From Amycolatopsis eburnea (GTDB lineage: Bacteria > Actinomycetota > Actinomycetes > Mycobacteriales > Pseudonocardiaceae): a stretch of DNA of 64,000 bases. The stretch's first letter is position 1. Every line of letters starts with the position of its first letter. The notes below the pieces were generated by a model, which was not told the DNA's origin, ran no database searches, and was given only the letters and a program-made list of their open reading frames with translations. The stretch is taken from positions 1 to 64,000 of the forward strand of contig NZ_RSEC01000063.1 in the NCBI RefSeq assembly GCF_003937945.1. Direction: 5' to 3'. Shown here piece after piece: positions 8,363 to 16,839 of this stretch. The position numbers were made by a program, and so were the translations under genes.

Positions 8363-8790
8363 ACCCACGGCTTCGTTTCGCACCGCACGACCGGCGACGC
8401 TTCGGTGCCGGACGCGACGCAGTCGATGGCCCGGCCGGGAGCGGGAGCGGGGTAGCTGAACACGACCGGCGCGTCGCGGTCGCTGCCGGACGAGAACTTG
8501 ACGACGGTGTTCGCGCGGGTTCCGGTCCCGTGCAGCGTCTTCGAGTAGTACGTGGTGTGCGGCCCGATGGCGGTGCTCGTGCCGTCGCCGTCGTCGTCCA
8601 GTTCGTGCACGGTCAGCACGTAGTCCCCGGTGGTGTACTTGCCCTCGTTCTCGTGCCCGGCTTCGGCCGGGGTCGCGCTGACGACCTCGGGCGCGACGGG
8701 GTCGGAGGCGGTGGCCAGCACCGTCGCCCCGATGCCGACCGCCACGGCGACGGCGGTGGCCACGGCCACCCCGACGCGCTTGAACTCCAT
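8260..8790 (-). CDS. Small secreted protein, unknown function
   Basis: 176 residues from the ATG at 8790. Starts MEFKRVGVAVATAVAVAVGIG, a signal peptide or N-terminal anchor, followed by an acidic, Thr-rich region and two Cys (IDCVAS and VVRCETK) that could form a disulfide. The last 34 codons or so run antisense into the 3' end of the phosphatase paralogue, giving a convergent overlap of 103 bp; that C-terminal stretch is Ser/Thr/Arg-rich and looks like read-through rather than conserved protein. No convincing ribosome site precedes the ATG. No family recognised. Confidence 0.55.
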   Translation of the reverse strand: MEFKRVGVAVATAVAVAVGIGATVLATASDPVAPEVVSATPAEAGHENEGKYTTGDYVLTVHELDDDGDGTSTAIGPHTTYYSKTLHGTGTRANTVVKFSSGSDRDAPVVFSYPAPAPGRAIDCVASGTEASPVVRCETKPWVQPRRSTTSSTWSPASPSARTVSCPGTTSTATRP

Positions 8791-8900
8791 GGTCGTGAAG
8801 CTAGGGGAGCGCGCGAGCGAGCACCTCGGCCGAAGGGACAGCCGACCTCGTTCTTTCGGCCGATGTACCGCATCGCACGACGATCGCCGGCCGGTTAGGG

Positions 8901-11423
8901 GTGCCGGGCGGTGGACAGGACACCCGTCGGCGTGCTGGGCTGGGACCCGGCCGCACTCCGGACGCGGCCGGTGAATCACCGACCGCGACGTCGAGGAGCG
9001 AAGCCCTGAGCTGGTGGGAGTACCTCCGCGAGAACTGGATCGACGTCGTCAACGACGCCATCCTGCACGTGGACCTCACCCTCGCGGCGGTCGCGCTGGC
9101 CGTGCTGATCGGGACCACGATCGGCGTGCTCACCTACCGGCGGCGCTGGCTCGGCTCGCTCGCCACCACGACGACCGCGGCCTTCCTCACCATCCCGTCG
9201 ATCGCGCTGCTCGGCATCCTGATCGGGCCGTTCGGGCTCGGGCTGACGAACGTCCTGTTCGCGCTGGTGCTCTACGCGCTGCTGCCGATCACGCGCAACA
9301 CGATCGTCGGGCTGCGCGGGGTCGATCCGGCCGTCGTCGACGCCGCGCACGGGATGGGGCTCGGCCGGGTGCGGGTGCTGTGGCGGGTGCGGCTGCCGCT
9401 GGCGTGGCCGGTGATCCTGTCCGGCATCCGGGTGTCGACGCAGATCACCATCGGGATCGCGGCCATCGGCGCCTACGTCAAGGGGCCCGGCCTCGGCAAC
9501 GAGATCTTCGACGGGCTCGGCCGGTTCGGCTCGGTCAACTCGCTCAACCAGGTGCTGACCGGGACGGTCGGGATCATAGTGCTGGCGCTGCTGTTCGACC
9601 TGGCCTACGTCGTCGTCGGCAAGCTGACGGCGTGGCGGCGCCCGCGCACCCGCCTCGAAGGCGCGCCGGGGGAGCCGACCGGCGCCGGCGGCGAGACGAT
9701 CGAGCTGCGCGGGGTCAGCAAGCACTACCCCGGCCAGGCGGTGCCCGCGGTCGACAACCTCTCGCTGACGATCCCGGCGGGCGAGATCGTCGTGCTGACC
9801 GGCCCGTCGGGCTGCGGCAAGACGACGACCATGCGGATGATCAACCGGCTCGTCGAGCCCACGTCGGGGGTCGTCACGCTCGGCGGCACCGATGTGGCCG
9901 AGCTCGACCTCGACGAGCACCGGCGCCACACCGGGTACGTCATCCAGCAGGTCGGGCTCTTCCCGCACCTGCGGGTGGACGCCAACATCGGCGTGGTGCC
10001 GCGGGTGCTCGGCTGGACGCGGCAGCGCGTCGCCGGCCGCGTGCGCGAACTGCTCGACGTCGTCGGGCTGACCCGCGAGCACGGCCGGCGCTACCCGCGT
10101 GAGCTCTCCGGCGGCCAGCAGCAGCGCGTCGGCGTGGCGCGGGCGATGGCGGCGGACCCGCAGGTGCTGCTGATGGACGAGCCGTTCGGCGCCACCGACC
10201 CGATCACGCGCGCCCGGCTGCAGGACGAGCTCCTGCGGCTGCAGAAGCAGGTGCGCAAGACGATCGTGTTCGTCACGCACGACTTCGACGAGGCCCTCAA
10301 GCTCGGTGACCGGATCGCGGTGCTGCGGCCGCGGTCGGTGCTCGCGCAGTACGACACGCCCCAGGCGATCCTGGCTGCGCCGGCCGACGACTACGTCTCG
10401 GCGTTCGCCGGTTCGAAGCGGAACCTGAAGCGGCTCGCGCTGATCCCGGTGGCGGACGTGCCGCTCGGGCCGGCGGCGGACGGGTTGCCCTCGATCGCCG
10501 CCACGGCGACGCTGCGGGACGTGCTGGACACGATGGTTCGCACCGGCCGCACCGCGGTCTCGGTGACCGAAGGCGGTGCCGTGCGGGGTGTCTGCGACGT
10601 CGCACGCCTGGTCGCGGCGCTCGAGCCCGCCGCCGAGCCGCCGCCCGCGGCCGCGCCGGCGCCCGAACCGGCCTCGCAGGCGGCGAAGCGGCCACGGCGG
10701 CGCCGGCTCGGCCTGCTGGTGCGCCCGGTGCTGCTCGCCCTCGCGCTGCTGGCGGTGTTCCTGATCGTGCGCGCGCAGCCCATCGACTCGATCGAGCAGC
10801 GCTACCTCAACGCGAACGAGATCTTCGCCGAACTCGGCGCGCACCTGCGGCTGACGCTGATCTCCACGGTCTGCACCATCGCGATCGCGCTCCCGCTGGG
10901 CATCCTGCTCACCCGCGCCGGGTCGCGGTGGGCCCGGCCGATCGGGCTCGGGCTGGGCAACCTCGGCCAGGCGATCCCGTCGATCGGGCTCGTCGTCCTG
11001 CTCGCGCTGTGGATCGGCACCGGCACCACGACGGCGGTGACGGCGCTGGTCGTCTACGCCACGTTGCCGGTGCTGCGCAACACGATCGTCGGGCTCGACG
11101 GCGTCGACCCGACGCTCGTGGACGCCGCGCGCGGCATGGGCATGACGAAGACGGCGATCCTCTGGCGGATCGAACTCCCGCTGGCGGTCCCGGTGATCCT
11201 CGCCGGGATCCGGACGGCGCTGGTGCTCACCGTCGCGAGCGCGACGCTGGCGACGTTCATCGACGGCGGCGGCCTCGGCGGCGGGCTGGTCGCCGGGATC
11301 GGGCTGTACCGCCCGCTGCTGAGCCTGACCTTCGGCATCGTCGTCGCCGCGCTGGCGCTCTTCGCCGACTGGCTGGGCCTGCTGGCCGAGGAAGTCCTGC
11401 ACCCGCGCGGAACCCAACCCTAG
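8901..11423 (+). CDS. Permease-ATPase-permease fusion of a glycine betaine/choline-type (OpuC) ABC importer
   Basis: 840 residues from GTG 8901. Order: OpuCB-like permease (about 45-245, with the TRNTIVGLRGVDPAVVDAAHGMG loop described by its ends TRNTIVG and DAAHGMG), ATPase (255-500; Walker A GPSGCGKTT near 301, signature LSGGQQQR near 403, Walker B VLLMDEPFGA near 422), a CBS-like tail, a Pro/Ala linker, then a second permease (625-835) with the same loop. In typical systems these are three separate proteins. An alternative start is the CTG at 9006, which has GAGGAG seven bases upstream and would remove a 35-residue low-complexity leader; no ATG, GTG or TTG lies between. The binding lipoprotein follows after 9 bp. 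Role: osmoprotectant or quaternary-amine uptake. Confidence 0.9.
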   Translation: MPGGGQDTRRRAGLGPGRTPDAAGESPTATSRSEALSWWEYLRENWIDVVNDAILHVDLTLAAVALAVLIGTTIGVLTYRRRWLGSLATTTTAAFLTIPSIALLGILIGPFGLGLTNVLFALVLYALLPITRNTIVGLRGVDPAVVDAAHGMGLGRVRVLWRVRLPLAWPVILSGIRVSTQITIGIAAIGAYVKGPGLGNEIFDGLGRFGSVNSLNQVLTGTVGIIVLALLFDLAYVVVGKLTAWRRPRTRLEGAPGEPTGAGGETIELRGVSKHYPGQAVPAVDNLSLTIPAGEIVVLTGPSGCGKTTTMRMINRLVEPTSGVVTLGGTDVAELDLDEHRRHTGYVIQQVGLFPHLRVDANIGVVPRVLGWTRQRVAGRVRELLDVVGLTREHGRRYPRELSGGQQQRVGVARAMAADPQVLLMDEPFGATDPITRARLQDELLRLQKQVRKTIVFVTHDFDEALKLGDRIAVLRPRSVLAQYDTPQAILAAPADDYVSAFAGSKRNLKRLALIPVADVPLGPAADGLPSIAATATLRDVLDTMVRTGRTAVSVTEGGAVRGVCDVARLVAALEPAAEPPPAAAPAPEPASQAAKRPRRRRLGLLVRPVLLALALLAVFLIVRAQPIDSIEQRYLNANEIFAELGAHLRLTLISTVCTIAIALPLGILLTRAGSRWARPIGLGLGNLGQAIPSIGLVVLLALWIGTGTTTAVTALVVYATLPVLRNTIVGLDGVDPTLVDAARGMGMTKTAILWRIELPLAVPVILAGIRTALVLTVASATLATFIDGGGLGGGLVAGIGLYRPLLSLTFGIVVAALALFADWLGLLAEEVLHPRGTQP

Positions 11424-11432
11424 GAGGACACC

Positions 11433-12392
11433 ATGCGCCGCACGATCGCCGCCGTTTCCGCACTCGTCGTGGTGCTCGCCGCCGGCTGCACGATCGGCAA
11501 GGACCAGTCCGGCGCCCAGGTGGGCGAAGGGTCCATCAAGAAGATCGACGCACTGAGCGGGGCGCAGATCCGGGTCAGCTCCAAGGAGTTCGACGAACAG
11601 CTGCTGCTGGGCCAGATCGCCGTCGTCGCGCTGCAGGCGGCCGGCGCGAGCCCGCAGGACAAGACCAACATCACCGGCTCGAGCAACGTCCGCCAGGCGC
11701 TCACCAGCGGCGCGGTCGATCTCTATTGGGAGTACACCGGCACCGCGTGGATCAGCTACCTGAAGCAGACCAAGCCGATCGCCGACCCGCAGGCGCAGTA
11801 CGACGCGGTCAAGCAGGCCGACGCCGCCAACAACGTCACCTGGTGGGCCCGCTCGCCTGCCAACGACACCTACGCGCTGGCCGGCAACCCGGCGGCGATC
11901 GCGCGCACCGGCGTCAAGACGCTCTCGGACTACGCGGCACTGGTGAAGCGCGACCCGGCGGCGGCGTCGACGTGCATCGGCCCGGAGTTCAAGAGCCGCG
12001 ACGACGGCTTCCCGGGCCTGGAGAAGACGTACGGGTTCGACCTGCCCGCCCCGCAGGAGCACCTGCTCAACGACGCGGTCATCTACCCGACGGTCGGCAA
12101 GGGCGACACCTGCGGCTTCGGCGAGGTCGCCACGACGGACGGCCGCGTGGCGGGGCAGAAGCTCGTCGTGCTCGAAGACGACAAGCACTTCTTCCCGACG
12201 TACAACCCGGCTATCTCGATCGCGTCCGCGGTGGCGCAGAAGTACCCGCAGCTGGAGCAGGTCTTCACCCCGATCGCGGCGAAGCTGGACACGCCGACGC
12301 TGACCGAGCTGAACAAGAAGGTGAGCGTCGACGGCCAGAAGCCGGCGGAGGTGGCCCGCGACTGGCTGAAGTCGGCGGGTTTCATCAGCTAG
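11433..12392 (+). CDS. Glycine betaine/choline-type ABC substrate-binding lipoprotein
   Basis: 319 residues. Lipobox VLAAGC at about 14-19 anchors it to the membrane. It has the OpuAC/QAT fold marks: ISSKEFDEQLLLGQI-like entry, GSSNVRQALTSGAVDLYWEYTG (given by its ends GSSNVRQ and LYWEYTG), and a C-terminal NKKVSVDGQKPAEVA helix. Cotranscribed with the fused transporter 9 bp upstream, whose external ligand receptor it should be. Its stop overlaps the 3' end of the convergent HxlR gene by 8 bp. Confidence 0.92.
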   Translation: MRRTIAAVSALVVVLAAGCTIGKDQSGAQVGEGSIKKIDALSGAQIRVSSKEFDEQLLLGQIAVVALQAAGASPQDKTNITGSSNVRQALTSGAVDLYWEYTGTAWISYLKQTKPIADPQAQYDAVKQADAANNVTWWARSPANDTYALAGNPAAIARTGVKTLSDYAALVKRDPAAASTCIGPEFKSRDDGFPGLEKTYGFDLPAPQEHLLNDAVIYPTVGKGDTCGFGEVATTDGRVAGQKLVVLEDDKHFFPTYNPAISIASAVAQKYPQLEQVFTPIAAKLDTPTLTELNKKVSVDGQKPAEVARDWLKSAGFIS

Positions 12393-12834
12393 GCGCCTTC
12401 AGCACGGACGTCGTGTCGCTGGTCAGCGTGGTCCCGTCAGCGGCCGCGGGCACGACGTCCGGGACGACGGCGCCGTGCGCGTCGACCAGGACCGAACGCG
12501 GTTCGCCCGGCTCGAAGGCGTGCCGCTCGCCCCACTGCCGGAGCGTGACGACCACGGGGAAGAGGTCCTTGCCCGCGTCGGTGAGGGCGTAGCGGCGGCG
12601 TTTGCCCGTCGGCGCTTCGACGTGCTCGAGCAGGCCGTGCGCGGTGAGCTTGCGGAGCCGGTCGGTGAGGATGTTGCGCGCGATGCCCGTGCGCTGCTGG
12701 AAGTCGGTGAACGAGCGGGCGCCGTCCATCGCGTCGCGGATGATCAGCAGGCTCCAGCGGTCCCCGACCAGATCGGCCGCGCGGGCGACCGGGCACTCCG
12801 GGTCGGTCCAGCTCGCTTCCACCACGTCCTCCAT
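12385..12834 (-). CDS. HxlR family winged-helix regulator
   Basis: 149 residues from ATG 12834; a longer frame to 12888 would overlap the divergent promoter. CPVARAADLVGDRWSLLIIRDAM with the N-terminal Cys and the DRWSLLIIRD core, plus RNILTDRLRKL and RRRYALTDAGK, are diagnostic of the HxlR family, which often senses electrophiles or oxidation. Divergent from the MFS exporter, with a palindrome between them, so it likely represses that exporter. The roughly 40-residue C-terminal tail beyond the winged helix is unusual in length and has no recognised domain. Confidence 0.88.
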   Translation of the reverse strand: MEDVVEASWTDPECPVARAADLVGDRWSLLIIRDAMDGARSFTDFQQRTGIARNILTDRLRKLTAHGLLEHVEAPTGKRRRYALTDAGKDLFPVVVTLRQWGERHAFEPGEPRSVLVDAHGAVVPDVVPAAADGTTLTSDTTSVLKAPS

Positions 12835-12874
12835 GAGTTGCTGATCGAAACCATTCTGACCTACTCTGCGAAGA

Positions 12875-12889
12875 GTTGCAAAACGCAAC
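12875..12889. promoter_or_regulatory. HxlR operator candidate
   Basis: GTTGC-N5-GCAAC dyad in the 71-bp divergent region, 16 bp upstream of the MFS start and 41 bp upstream of the HxlR start. It is placed to control both genes; binding is inferred. Confidence 0.45.
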
Positions 12890-12905
12890 CAAGTGCGGAG
12901 GGGTC

Positions 12906-14081
12906 ATGGGACGGGGAACGAGGCTGCTGCTGGCGGTCGTGTGCGGGGTGGCGGTCGCCGGGGTCTACGCGGGACAGCCGGTCCTGGGCCCGATGGGGGA
13001 CGACCTCGGCGTCGCCCGGAACGCGGCCGGCTGGTTCGTCGCCGCCGGCCAGCTCGGCTACCTCGCCGGGCTGGTCCTGCTGGTGCCGCTGGGAGACCTG
13101 CTCGACCGGCGACGGCTGCTCGCCGTCCACTTGGGACTGGAAGCGGCCGGCCTGGCGCTCACCGCGGCCGCGCCGGCCGCCTGGGTGGCGTTCGCCGGGC
13201 TGGCCGCGGCGGGCTCGTTCGCGGTCGTGGTGCAGACGGCGGTCGCGTACGCGGCGGAGCTGTCCCCGGCCGGCGAGCGGGGCCGCAACCTCGGCGTCGT
13301 GACGTCCGGCGTGGTGGTGGGCATCCTCGGCGCGCGCATCGCCACCGGCGCGCTGGCCGACCTGTGGGGCTGGCGCGGCAGTTACCTCACGCTGGCCGTG
13401 CTCGCTGCCGCGCTCGGCGCGCTGAGCCTCGCCGTGCTGCCGGCCGACGAGCGCGTCCGCACCGGGCGGTACGGGCCGCTGCTCCGGTCGCTGGCCGGTC
13501 TGTTCACCCAGCCGGTCTTCCTCGGCCGCGGGCTCATCGCGTTCTTCCTCTTCGCGTCCTTCGGCACCCTCTGGAGCGGCCTGGCGCTGCCCCTGGCCGC
13601 GGCGCCGTGGCACCTGGGCGAAACGGCGATCGGGCTGTTCGGCCTCGCCGGGCTGGCGGGTGCCCTCGGCGCCGCCCGGGCCGGCCGCTGGGCCGACGCC
13701 GGGCACGCGCGCCGGGTGGCGGGTCTCGCGCTCGTGCTGCTGGTGTGCTCGTGGGCCGCGACCGGGCAGCTCGGCCGGTCGCTGCCGCTGCTGGTGCTCG
13801 GCGTGGTCGTGCTGGACTTCGCCGTCCAGGTCGTGCACGTCGGCAACCAGCACGTCCTGACCGCCGCCTTCCCCGGGCGCACCAGCAGCGCGATCGGCGG
13901 GTACATGGTCTTCTATTCGCTCGGTTCCGCGCTCGGGGCCGCCACGACGACGGCGTCGTTCGAGGCGGCGGGCTGGCTGGGGTCCGCCCTGCTGGGCGCG
14001 GCGTTCGCGCTGGGCGCTTTGGTGACGTGGGCGGCGACTGTCCACTCGGGACGCGGCGTGGTTCGCGCCCCGACGCAGTAG
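12906..14081 (+). CDS. MFS efflux transporter
   Basis: 391 residues from the ATG at 12906, which has GGAGGGG just upstream; the ATG at 12876 lies inside the putative operator. About 12 transmembrane segments; motif A-like GDLLDRRRLL after TM2; GWRGSYLTLAVLAA in TM6. Belongs to the drug:proton antiporter group (DHA1-like). The divergent HxlR regulator suggests inducible export of a toxic compound. Substrate unknown. Confidence 0.88.
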   Translation: MGRGTRLLLAVVCGVAVAGVYAGQPVLGPMGDDLGVARNAAGWFVAAGQLGYLAGLVLLVPLGDLLDRRRLLAVHLGLEAAGLALTAAAPAAWVAFAGLAAAGSFAVVVQTAVAYAAELSPAGERGRNLGVVTSGVVVGILGARIATGALADLWGWRGSYLTLAVLAAALGALSLAVLPADERVRTGRYGPLLRSLAGLFTQPVFLGRGLIAFFLFASFGTLWSGLALPLAAAPWHLGETAIGLFGLAGLAGALGAARAGRWADAGHARRVAGLALVLLVCSWAATGQLGRSLPLLVLGVVVLDFAVQVVHVGNQHVLTAAFPGRTSSAIGGYMVFYSLGSALGAATTTASFEAAGWLGSALLGAAFALGALVTWAATVHSGRGVVRAPTQ

Positions 14082-14091
14082 GCTGAGGCGA

Positions 14092-15294
14092 ATGAGCGCG
14101 GTATCCGGCACGGAGCACTCGATGGTCGAAACCCGGCACCAGACCCGGTTGCTCACCCTGCTGCGGGACGAGGGCCCGATGTCACGGGTCGAACTGGGGG
14201 AGCGGCTCGAGCTGCCGCGGGCCCGGGTGGGGGCCGAGGTGGCCCGGCTCGCCGAGGTCGGGCTGGTCGAGGCTGCGGGGCCGTCGGCCAGCCGGGGTGG
14301 GCGGCGCTCGACGCTGGTGCGGCTGTCCGGGGAGCTGCGGGTGCTCGCCGTCGACGTCGGCGCGACGTCGGTCGGGGTGGCGGTCACCGACGCCTCGTGC
14401 GAGGTGCTCGCGCACGCCGTCGAGGACTGCGACGTGCGGCAGGGGCCGCACCCGGTGCTGCGGCGGGTCGCCGCGCTCGCCGACAAGGTGCGCGAGGAGG
14501 CGCCCGGGCGGCTGGTCGCCGCCGGGATCGGGTTGCCGGGGCCGGTCAGCTTCGCCGAGGGCATGGCCGTCGCGCCGCCGATCATGCCCGGGTGGGACCG
14601 GTTCAACGTGCGCGACCACCTCGGCGGGCTGTGGGGCTGCCCGGTCGCGGTGGACAACGACGTCAACGCGATGGCGCTCGGCGAGCGGCACGCCGGCGTC
14701 GCGCGCTCGACCGACGACCTGATGTTCGTCAAGATCGGCACCGGGATCGGCTGCGGCATCGTGCTCGGCGGCAAGGTGTACCGCGGCGTCGCGGGCACGG
14801 CGGGCGACATCGGGCACATCCGCCTCGACGACTTCGGCCCGACCTGCGCGTGCGGCGAGGTGGGCTGCCTGGAGGCCTACTTCGGCGGCGCCGCGCTGGC
14901 CCGCGACGGGCTGGCGCTGGCCCGCAGCGGCCGCTCGGCCCACCTGGCCGAGGTGGCCGCGGACGGCGGCGCGGTCACCGCCCGCGACGTCGGCCGCGCG
15001 GCGGCGGCGGGCGACTTCGGCGCGGTCAACCTCATCCGCGACGGCGGCAGGCGGCTCGGCCAGGTCATCGCCTCGCTGGTCTGCTTCATCAACCCGGGCA
15101 TGGTCGTGATCGGCGGCGGGGTCGCCCAGCTCGGCCACCAGCTGCTGGCGGAGGTCCGCAGCGCGGTGTACCGGCGTTCGCTCCCGCTGGCGACGGGCAA
15201 CCTGCCGATCGTGCTGTCCGAACTGGGCGAGACGGCGGGCGTGATCGGAGCCGCGTGGTCGGCGACGGACCGGGCCTTCACGCTGAGCAGCTGA
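14092..15294 (+). CDS. ROK family regulator/sugar kinase
   Basis: 400 residues; a second start at 14122 has a better-spaced GGAG and would shorten it by ten residues. N-terminal winged helix (about 20-70, SRVELGERLELPRARVGAEV), then the ASKHA ROK domain with the DVGATSVGVAV phosphate loop, GIGLPGP, KIGTGIGCGIV, GDIGHI and the zinc motif CACGEVGCLEAY. Because both the DNA-binding part and the kinase signature are present, it may act as repressor, kinase or both. It stands alone, 10 bp after the MFS gene, and is followed by a strong inverted repeat. Confidence 0.88.
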   Translation: MSAVSGTEHSMVETRHQTRLLTLLRDEGPMSRVELGERLELPRARVGAEVARLAEVGLVEAAGPSASRGGRRSTLVRLSGELRVLAVDVGATSVGVAVTDASCEVLAHAVEDCDVRQGPHPVLRRVAALADKVREEAPGRLVAAGIGLPGPVSFAEGMAVAPPIMPGWDRFNVRDHLGGLWGCPVAVDNDVNAMALGERHAGVARSTDDLMFVKIGTGIGCGIVLGGKVYRGVAGTAGDIGHIRLDDFGPTCACGEVGCLEAYFGGAALARDGLALARSGRSAHLAEVAADGGAVTARDVGRAAAAGDFGAVNLIRDGGRRLGQVIASLVCFINPGMVVIGGGVAQLGHQLLAEVRSAVYRRSLPLATGNLPIVLSELGETAGVIGAAWSATDRAFTLSS

Positions 15295-15330
15295 CCGCGG
15301 CCCGGCCCGGTGCGCGCCGCCCGTCCGGAA

Positions 15331-15387
15331 ATGTCATGAAAGGGTCGTTCATGTCGTCTGGCGAGGTGAACGACTCTTTCATGACAT
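15331..15387. terminator. Long inverted repeat, probable bidirectional terminator or dispersed repeat
   Basis: Arms 15331-15350 and 15368-15387, beginning ATGTCATGAA and ending TTCATGACAT, 19 of 20 paired (the mismatch is a G:U in RNA), with a 17-base loop. It lies 36 bp after the ROK stop. The AT-rich arms differ from the GC-rich surroundings, as expected of a mobile or domesticated repeat. Confidence 0.6.
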
Positions 15388-15484
15388 CGCGGATGGGTGG
15401 ATCGGCCGTGCTGCCGTCGGGGGCGATCCTGGGGCTTGACTCACGGTCGGTTGCTGAGCAACCCCGGGCAGTAATGTCAGGATC

Positions 15485-15521
15485 GGACAGACTTTCGCAT
15501 CGAAAGTACGAAAGTCTGTCC
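15485..15521. promoter_or_regulatory. Perfect 13-bp dyad upstream of the sugar locus promoter
   Basis: Arms GGACAGACTTTCG and CGAAAGTCTGTCC with an 11-base loop. The inner half-site ACTTTCG/CGAAAGT recurs in part at the promoter start region (ACTTTCGCT at 15598). Could be an operator for the adjacent ROK repressor or an attenuator hairpin. Confidence 0.45.
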
Positions 15522-15573
15522 GGTTTCGCACGTCTATCCGGGTGAAAACCGGGCATAGAGCGCCTCCATCACC

Positions 15574-15622
15574 TTGACGAGTGATGCGCGCCACCCTACT
15601 TTCGCTGCCTGAGCGACAAAGT
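15574..15622 (+). promoter_or_regulatory. Promoter of the ROK-ABC sugar operon with overlapping imperfect dyad
   Basis: TTGACG (15574-15579), 17-bp spacer, TACTTT (15597-15602). An imperfect dyad ACTTTCGCT ... AGCGACAAAGT (15598-15622) covers the -10 and the expected start site, a position where the ROK product could block transcription. Confidence 0.55.
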
Positions 15623-15654
15623 CCGTTCAGCAGGCAGCACAAGTTGGGGGCACC

Positions 15655-16839
15655 GTGGCCGTCACCGGGACGAGGCGAGCCGATCCGGCGAGCCCGCGGA
15701 CCGCGAACCTGGCCGCTGTCCTGCGCGCGCTGCGGGGCGGGCCGCTCTCGCGGACGCAGCTGGCCGCCCGGTGCGGGATCGCCAAGTCGGCCGTTCCCGC
15801 GCTGCTCACCGACCTCGCCGGGCGCGGGCTGGTCCGGGCCGCCGGGGTGCTGCCCGGGAACGGGCGGCCGAGCCGGCTCGTCGAGCTGCACGGCGAAGGC
15901 GCGTACGCGCTGGCCTTGAGCATCGAGGCCGACCGGTTGTCGGCCGTGGTCACCGATCTGGCCGGGCGGGTGCTGGCCGAACGGGCCGAGACCGTCGACG
16001 TCGCCGCGCTCGGGCTGCAGCGAGGCATGGACGAACTCGCCCACCTGGCCCGTGAAGTCCTGCCCGGCGCTCCGGTCGGGGTCGCGATCTCCGTGCCGGG
16101 GCTGGTCGACTCGGCCGTCGCCGTGCTGAGACTCGCGTCGGTGCTGCGCTGGCGGGACGCCGAGATCGCCGGGCTGATGGCCGCGCGGCTGAACCTGCCC
16201 GCCGAGGCCGTCGCCGTCGACAACGACGCCAACCTCGGCGCGCTCGCCGAGTCCCTCGATGGTGCCGAAGACCTGTTCTACCTCAGCGGCGGCACGACCG
16301 TCGGCGGCGGCCTCGTCTCCGCCGGCGCGATCTTGCGCGGCGCGCGCGGGTTCGCGGGCGAAGTCGGGCACATCGCCGTCGACCCGGTCGGCGAGCGCTG
16401 CGCCTGCGGCCGGACCGGCTGCCTGGAGACGAAGGCGAACCTCGCCGCCGTCCTGCGCGCCGCGGCGCCGCCAGGGGACCCGCTGCACGACCCCGCGCTC
16501 GGCGTCGAAGGACGGGTCGGTCTGCTCGCCGACCGCGTCCGGCGTGGCGACCAGCGCGCCGCCACGGCCGTGCACGAACTCGGCGTCGCGCTCGGCGTCG
16601 CACTGTCCACTGTGGTCGACGTGCTCGACCCGGACGTCGTCGTGCTGGGCGGCTACTTCGCCGAGCTGGGGGACTGGCTGGTGGAGCCGGTCCGCGTCGA
16701 GCTGGCCGCCCGGCCGCTCGGCCACGCCCGCGTCGTGCCGTCCCGGCTCGGCCTCGGCGCGCCGCTGCGGGGCGCCGCGCACCTGGCCGCCGAGCGGCTG
16801 TTCGCGAACCCGACGCTCGTCGAGGAGGCCACGGTATGA
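15655..16839 (+). CDS. ROK family transcriptional repressor of the sugar locus
   Basis: 394 residues, GTG start with GGGGG upstream. N-terminal winged helix (about 18-65; SRTQLAARCGIAKSAVPAL) and a ROK domain: VAISVPGLVD, VAVDNDANLGALAE, LSGGTTVGGGLVSAG, GEVGHI and the zinc site CACGRTGCLE. The phosphate-1 loop reads SIEADRLSAVV rather than DxGxT, so kinase activity is unlikely and a pure sugar-responsive repressor is more probable. Its stop overlaps the start of the ABC ATPase gene, so it is the first gene of that operon. Confidence 0.9.
   Translation: MAVTGTRRADPASPRTANLAAVLRALRGGPLSRTQLAARCGIAKSAVPALLTDLAGRGLVRAAGVLPGNGRPSRLVELHGEGAYALALSIEADRLSAVVTDLAGRVLAERAETVDVAALGLQRGMDELAHLAREVLPGAPVGVAISVPGLVDSAVAVLRLASVLRWRDAEIAGLMAARLNLPAEAVAVDNDANLGALAESLDGAEDLFYLSGGTTVGGGLVSAGAILRGARGFAGEVGHIAVDPVGERCACGRTGCLETKANLAAVLRAAAPPGDPLHDPALGVEGRVGLLADRVRRGDQRAATAVHELGVALGVALSTVVDVLDPDVVVLGGYFAELGDWLVEPVRVELAARPLGHARVVPSRLGLGAPLRGAAHLAAERLFANPTLVEEATV

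Larger units (their letters stand above)
15295..15654. other. 360-bp intergenic region between two ROK genes
   Basis: No gene is supported. It holds, in order, a 20-bp-arm inverted repeat, a 13-bp perfect dyad and a good promoter for the downstream sugar locus, each listed separately. Confidence 0.7.
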
